In this document: positions 58,361 through 64,000 of the stretch, piece by piece
Numbering within the stretch: position 1 is the stretch's first letter
How the letters are laid out: every line of letters begins with the position of its first letter
NCBI GenBank assembly: GCA_028571685.1
Contig: CM053141.1
Location: 134,878,833-134,942,832, forward strand
Origin: Heterohyrax brucei
Lineage: Eukaryota; Chordata; Mammalia; Hyracoidea; Procaviidae
Reading direction: 5' to 3'
Length of the DNA: 64,000 nt
The notes under the pieces: generated by a model
The model's database searches: none
Told to the model about the DNA's origin: nothing
What the model saw: only the letters and a program-made list of their open reading frames with translations
Translations under genes and position numbers: made by a program

Positions 58361-61300
58361 GCAACCTTGTAGCTAGATAACAAATTGGGTGAAAAAATAC
58401 TATTACTGTAAGTGCTGTGCTCCTTTAAAATACCTCCTGCATGGGACCAAATGGTCAACAATTACTGTAAAACAAAGACGAGAATGTAATGGGCAGGGAA
58501 ACTAGATTGATGGAAATGGAACAACCAAAATGAAAATAATGAGAACGTTTAACACATTGTGAAGAATGTAACCAATGTCATAAGAACAATGTGCAGAGAT
58601 TGTTGAATGGGAACCTAAACTGCTATGTAAACCACTGAAAATACAGTAAGTTACTATTATTATTTTAAAAAGCAGTCAAAAGTTTTCATGAATTCCTCTT
58701 ACAGAATTATCCTGTGTTTGTCTCTCTTTTCTAAACAGAAAGTTCTATTCAGTGATCATAGCTGAACCTGCCTCATCTTTTCTGGCTAATTTTAATCTTT
58801 TGCCTTCATTTTTCTTTTTGACTCATGGATTTTCCATTTCTCTCATTTACTTCTTGACTTTGCCCAACTGCCATTATCACCCAGAATTTTCCTTCCACGT
58901 CTCTTTAAAACACTGAGGCTCTCATTTCTGTAAATTGCCTGTTTAAGTTGAGACCAGTATTCATTTTACTTTAAATACTTTTATTACTTTGGCTCATAAC
59001 TTTTTAACTCTTCTCTAGAGATTTAATTGATTTAGCAAACAGATATTTGTTGAGAACTCTTTCCATATGCCAGATGCTACACTGGGCAATGGATCACATT
59101 TTTATTAACGACAACAGCAAAACGTCACTTTATTTTAACACAATTGTTTTCATCTTTCCACTTGTTCCCTGTCGCTTTTGGACTTGATTATTTGCGTATT
59201 GGAGTGTGAGATGTTTCATGTATTTTTGTCTAGACCTTTAGTTGTTTCAGGTGGGAAGGTAAATCTGGTTCTGGTTACTCTATCTTAGCCAAAAGCAGAA
59301 GTCTCATAAAATATTGTAAGGCATGTAAATGCTTCCATTTGAAAGGTTCCTCTATATAATTCAAAGGCTGATCTAGCATTTATCCCAATTTATATTTTTT
59401 ATAATTTATGCTCTCTTACCAGTTCCTCAATAATTCCATCTAAGAAGACATGTGGAAAGATTTCCTTTCCTTTTACATTGAAAACAAAGAATTCCCCAGG
59501 GCCCGAGGGAGACGTAGAGTAGGTCAACATTTCACAGAGAAAGGATGTTTCTCATCTCCATGCCTCTTCCCTTGTGCCTTCTCCTTTCTTTCATCTCCCC
59601 TGGTGATTTATTGACTTCAAAAACAAGAAGGTAAGAATTCAGTTGAGCCCTGTCAGTATTAACAGTAGAAGTACTAGCCATGGCTCTGTCACAAAACAGG
59701 GAGGAAAAATATGTGAAACAAAAAGAATGACTTTATAAGGCATATGAATTATACTGTCTTGATTTAATAAAGGAAGTAAGTGTATTAAACTCTGTTGCCC
59801 CTAAAAAAAGGGACCTCAGATGGAAGACCCCTCTTCTTAACTTGAAATCATTTATGTGGGTAATTCAATCTCTCTGACTTATGCTGTTATTCCAGGAACA
59901 GGTTAATGTGTTACAGTGTAAGCCTAAAGGGCCGTGCATGCAATATGTACCATTATGTCATAAGTTTAGAGTCGTTTGAAGTTCGCTGCTTATTTTATTA
60001 GAAAAATACCTGGACTTCTGGGAAGAAATCAACATTTCTCAGGCTTCTTGTTTATTGGTAATGGCTGTATTTTCTCCCTTGTGAATACCAGCAGCATGGG
60101 TTTTATTGGTATTAACCCAATTTTCAATCCAGAGAGCCCTAGATTTGGTGCAGATGTCAGGTTCTGATCAAATGTCATGGGAGTACACCTACTGCCACTG
60201 CCTCAGCTGGGCACCCGGAGCTGTTAGTACCTCAGCACAAAAGGGAACTTAGTACTCCAGAAACGTCTAACAGCTTCTGTGTACTTTGAGTCTGGTGGGA
60301 TTTTTTTTCTTGTCTCAAGGGAACTGGGCAGTGAAACAGTTTCCATGCCATGCAAGACAGGAAAATACATCATTTGGAATTAAAATAACCACCTTTCTTT
60401 TCTCAAGAAAAAAAAAAATTAATCACAAACGTCTGTCAGCCACAGGAAGCCTGAAGGATTTATAAAATCCACTTCCATAGGAACTGTTGAATGTGATCAC
60501 TTCTAATTGGTTTGCCACAATTTAACCTCAGCATCCTTTTGCTTTTATTTACCTGTAAATTTCAATACATTGTTTATAGGCTATTTTTGGAGCCACTGAG
60601 AGTCTGCCTGTATGCAATGCATTTTGCAGGAAGACCATGTGTTTGCAGTGAGGAATCAAACAAAGCCAAGCAAGGGATGCTAACACAGAAGAATCTACCT
60701 CCCCTTCTCTCTCTCCCACTCCTGTATCCCGAGCCAGGGAGACAGCTGTTTTCTCCCACACACTGGAGGAGAGGCTGAATGCTAAACTGCAGTATCTGGC
60801 TGTCTGTCAGAACAATAGTAAACTGCACACCTGTCGGCTCTTGGCAAGCAGGGATGGTAAAACGACTAACGTTGTTTCCCAAGCTTTCTCTTCCTGACAA
60901 GCACACCACTGGCTGTGGTTCTCTCTTCTTCAGTTCACAAAGGCTTAGATTTCTCCCTGGAGGCACCAAGGGAATTAAGCAGTTTTACTACTGCTCCTAA
61001 TAAACAGCTTCCTTTGGAGACAGTGGATTCTCTTGCAGAACTTGGCTCACTGCCAGCTTCCCACCCCTCTTCTCACGCTGGCCCCCTTCGCCCTTCCATA
61101 CACACTTACCCAAGAGTTCTTTCTCGCTCCTAATCATTGCTTTACATCTGCAAGCAGTTTTCTTCTGCAGCCACACCGGCTTCCTAGAGGCAATCCAAAA
61201 GCACCTTCAGCTAATGGCTCATTTAGCGATCAGTTTGTCAAATAAGGCTCCCAGATGTTTTTCTGATGGAGCAGCATGCAGTGCAGGTAATGACTGAATG

Positions 61301-61514
61301 AGCGATCACTTGTGATAGGTGACAGGATCAAGACCCTGCCTTGCCGAGCAGCTAACTTAGAAGTTGGGGGTTACTGGTCAACCAGAGAATAGAACTCTTT
61401 TTTATTAAAAACGAAATTAAGACCATCTGGTAATCCATTTCCAGTCTGTCAAGGACTCACCTCTTAAGTTAGTTCCTTATACATACTCTGGAAGAGCTGT
61501 ACTGGTTAAGGCAC
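58361..61514. other. Long stretch with no recognised repeat
   Basis: No SINE, LINE or LTR body recognised over about 3.1 kb. Several frames on both strands of 60512-61245 overlap each other, which is typical of chance frames in higher-GC DNA. No splice-bounded exon is evident. It is a candidate for conserved regulatory sequence. Confidence 0.4.
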
Positions 61515-61665
61515 TTTGTTGCTGTTAGGTGCTGTGGTGTCCATTTTTGACTCAGTGACCACATCTGACAATAGGACTGCTGCACAGGGTTTTCTATTCT
61601 GTAATCTTTATGAGAACAGATAGCCAGGTCTTTCTACCCCGGAGCACTGGGTGGGTTTGACTTGT
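61515..61665 (-). mobile_element. AfroSINE, minus strand, diverged
   Basis: GTTGCTGTTAGGTGCTGTGG, TTTTTGACTCAGTGACCACA, GGGTTTTCTATTCTGTAATC and TGGGTGGGTTTGACTTG. Confidence 0.75.
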
Positions 61666-61669
61666 CATA

Positions 61670-63120
61670 ATCCACCTCAACGGAATTCTTTTTGTTGTTG
61701 TTCAGTCACAGTCAAAACAAGAAGACGGCTTGAACTGTCTTCATATCTGTTGACATTTCTCAGCCTCAAATACAATTCAGAATCAGTCAAAACAGTCACT
61801 TTACAAAAAAATGTGGAAAATGTCATAGCCATTAATCTGGGAGGATCTGTCAAAAGTCCAGAAGAGTGGAGCCTAACTGAACTGGAACGATTTCGGCCAG
61901 ACCAGGACTGCTGAGCTGAGCAGTCTAAGATTCCCACAGCTGCGCTAGCTATGCCTTCCTGCATGGTCCTGAATTGTTTCCATTAGAGTGAAAAGGGTTA
62001 TAAAACCTACAATCAGTTTAGTTTCTGGGGCACTGTGTTTTGAATACTATTTAATAGGGTGTGACAAAAACACATAATTTCTCCACATGTTCTTACATTG
62101 CAAGCAGATCTTACGTGGTGCTCGGCAGTGCACCAAATAATGAGAAGTGTACCTGAAGCTTTGGAAGGGAAAATAAAGGAACAGCAACAGACAGCTGGAA
62201 TGTTCAGGATATGAGGAGAATTTTAAATTTTCTCATAGAGCACAAAGCAATAACTGAAATCTTTATCCTCTGCTTTCAACTCAGCTTGGTATTAGCTAGA
62301 GATAAACAAATTTAATTATTTCAGACATGAAAAGTAAAATCAGGTTTCAGACTGGAAAAGATGAGTTTGAACACAGATGGACAGAATACATTTAATAAGA
62401 ACATTACCAGGGAGAACTGGGTTGAATTTGATCTCAGCTATGGGCGAGTTACAGGATCTCTTTTCCCTTTGAATCAGCTGGAATTGAACTGCTCTTCCAA
62501 CTTGATGCCCCCAAGCTTGTGTATGTTTTTTCCCCCCTAAAATAAGTAGTATCATTTATTTACATGAGAGGTTTTGATTGAGGGGGAGAGTAATTTAGCT
62601 CTGCAACTGCTTGTAATCCATTTAGACAGTGAATTTCTCTCTTACTAGCATGTTGTCTTCTAACACTGTATCAGGTTATGCAGGAAAAGGATTTGCTTGT
62701 GCTTGTTAAAGTTGCTAAATTTGCATACACTGGAAATATTTGGCATACTTGTGATAGTGGGTATTTCAGGTGGCTTTACAACCTACAGAGGCATAGATTG
62801 CTCAGCTGTAATAGACAACATACTGAAACAGGTGAGCCAGATAATTGTCAGAGTATTCTTTAGTGGCACTTGCTCTAGTGCTGTTTTCTTTCAGAGTGGG
62901 TTTAGCATACTTTTCTTTTTGCCCGTTTTGATCAGCTTGTGGAGAACTTACATATACCTGGGGAGAAACAATGGGGACAATATCTCCTTTCCTACACCTT
63001 TATGAGCAGGACACCAGGATGTTGGAAGTTTTTATGGCCTTAGCTGTTTAAGGTTTCCCTTGGAAATTTGACTAGGATGTGGGAATAGCTTTTCTAGGCA
63101 AAAATGATTTATCATTTATT
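61670..63120. other. Mostly unassigned, repeat-poor sequence
   Basis: Apart from a possible MIR near 62390-62480, no repeat is recognised. The frames at 61651-61914 and 62697-63005 lack family motifs. Confidence 0.4.
62390..62480 (+). mobile_element. Possible MIR fragment
   Basis: GAATTTGATCTCAGCTATGG then GCGAGTTACAGGATCTC is weakly like the MIR core. Low confidence. Confidence 0.35.
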
Positions 63121-63134
63121 AAACACTGTTAGTA

Positions 63135-63303
63135 ATTTGTGAAACCGTGGTGGCGTAGTGGTTAAGTGCTGTGGCTGATAACCAAAAGGTTGACAGTTCA
63201 AATCTGCCTGGCACTCTTTGGAAATTCTGTGGGGCAGTTCTACTCTGACCTATAGGGTTACTGTAAGTTGGAATTGACTCGATGGCAGTGGGTTTTGGTT
63301 TTA
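63135..63303 (+). mobile_element. AfroSINE with target-site duplication
   Basis: ACCGTGGTGGCGTAGTGGTT, AACCAAAAGGTTGACAGTTC, AATTGACTCGATGGCAGTGG. TTAGTAATTTGTG at 63129-63141 repeats as TTAGTAATTTATG at 63304-63316 (12 of 13). This is among the best-preserved copies here. Confidence 0.93.
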
Positions 63304-63354
63304 TTAGTAATTTATGGGTTTTACTTAATTTATTTCTCAAAATGATTCTTTATG

Positions 63355-63470
63355 TCCAGTATTATTACTCTTAAAGTGAAGAATTGGAAAATTAGAGGTT
63401 AGAGAGATTAAATAACAGGAGCTGTGATGTGAACTGAAATCTATCTTGCTCCAAAATCCATGGTGTTAGT
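63355..63470 (-). mobile_element. MIR fragment
   Basis: GAATTGGAAAATTAGAGGTT, AGAGAGATTAAATAACAGGA and GAACTGAAATCTATCTTGCT follow the reversed MIR core order. Confidence 0.6.
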
Positions 63471-63559
63471 AGTTTCTAACTAAAATATATGTTGTAAAAA
63501 TTTTAAACCAAAAATATCAAAGAAAAACAATCATCTGTAATACCACTAATAACATTTTG

Positions 63560-63905
63560 GTGAGTATATTTTAGACATTTCTCCATGCATACATACACCT
63601 ATATTATAATATTGAAATTTTATGTAAATGTGATGATAATAGACATACTTTTAAAGAAAAATGTGTCTTAGGTATATTTTTTCAATAATTATCTGTATCA
63701 TTATTTTTGTTTAGCACTGCAACATATGTATTAATTGAATCCGTTTGTCCAGTCTCACACTGATGGACATTAAGGGGTTTCCAGATTTCACTAATAAAAA
63801 TAATGCTTTAGTCAACATCTTTGTGCTTATGTTGTCCCTTACTCCCTTTTCAGTTGCACTATAATCTCTTTTGCTGAAATTTCTAGAATTGTTACTGGGT
63901 TAAAA
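63560..63905 (-). mobile_element. Old L1-like fragment
   Basis: AATAATGCTTTAGTCAACAT then CTTTGTGCTTATGTTGTC resembles reversed old L1 3' sequence. Family and ends are uncertain. Confidence 0.4.
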
Positions 63906-63914
63906 ACTCACCCA

Positions 63915-64000
63915 TAAAACCAAATCTGTTGCTGTTGAGTTGATTCCAATGGACAGCAATCACATAGAGCAGTGGAGAACTGCCCCAGGTGATTTCCAAG
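63915..64000 (-). mobile_element. AfroSINE, minus strand, cut by window end
   Basis: ACCAAATCTGTTGCTGTTGA, TTGATTCCAATGGACAGC and the reversed core. The head lies beyond the window. Confidence 0.8.

Noticed and set aside
60574..60969. 131-codon minus-strand frame as a gene
   Set aside because: Overlapping frames are open on both strands in the same higher-GC region. There are no domain motifs and no splice context.
63135..63303. tRNA gene
   Set aside because: A- and B-box-like motifs are present, but the sequence continues into the AfroSINE body with a target duplication. No acceptor-stem pairing or full cloverleaf is seen.
1..64000. CRISPR array, operon, ribosome binding sites or other bacterial features
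   Set aside because: No regularly spaced repeats with spacers. Repeat content, low coding density and SINE/LINE structure show mammalian nuclear DNA.

Overview
This window is vertebrate nuclear DNA, and I found no host protein-coding gene, exon, rRNA or functional tRNA gene in it. The repeats point to an afrotherian mammal, most likely an elephant or a close relative. At least 18 copies or fragments of an AfroSINE-type, tRNA-headed SINE occur. They share a tRNA-like A/B-box head, a T-rich 3' end and a conserved GAGTYGRAATCRACT core. They sit beside an RTE/BovB-like LINE and L1 elements with an unusual conserved 3' UTR. The species call is an inference. Everything recognisable as protein is a decayed transposon or retroelement frame.

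Layout. 1-3640 is mostly unassigned sequence with an inverted AfroSINE pair and old MIR/MER5A/L1 scraps. 3640-7985 is a plus-strand, 5'-truncated L1 (L1-A) with an internal ORF2 deletion. About 9600-21605 is an old plus-strand L1 (L1-B) split by a younger L1 (L1-C, 14111-19047). L1-C keeps a full 5' UTR, an almost open ORF1 and the ORF2 endonuclease, has lost its reverse transcriptase region, and carries an inverted ORF2 copy in its 3' UTR. 22485-26330 is a decayed ERVL-type pol (reverse transcriptase end, RNase H, integrase, dUTPase) split by two LTRs, an LTR fragment and an RTE 3' end. 26660-27224 and 41560-42119 are two copies of one fold-back mariner derivative. 31192-32935 is an RTE/BovB-like reverse transcriptase relic between long direct repeats. 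35130-39271 is a minus-strand L1 (L1-D) that has its 5' end and target-site duplications but stops inside ORF2. 45408-50160 holds RTE, LTR-element and MaLR relics. 50495-52470 is an L1 3' part. 55229-57893 is a nearly complete Tigger1-type DNA transposon inserted in an older L1 and itself hit by two AfroSINEs.

The longest stretches without repeats that I recognise are 27870-31134, 58361-61514 and 61670-63120. These are the best places to look for conserved regulatory sequence, but the sequence alone shows no gene there. No new defence or metabolic system is visible. The most unusual items are retroelement structures: RT-deleted L1-C with its inverted duplication, L1-D with target-site duplications but no 3' end, the shared fold-back mariner form, and the long, oddly diverged direct repeat around the RTE.
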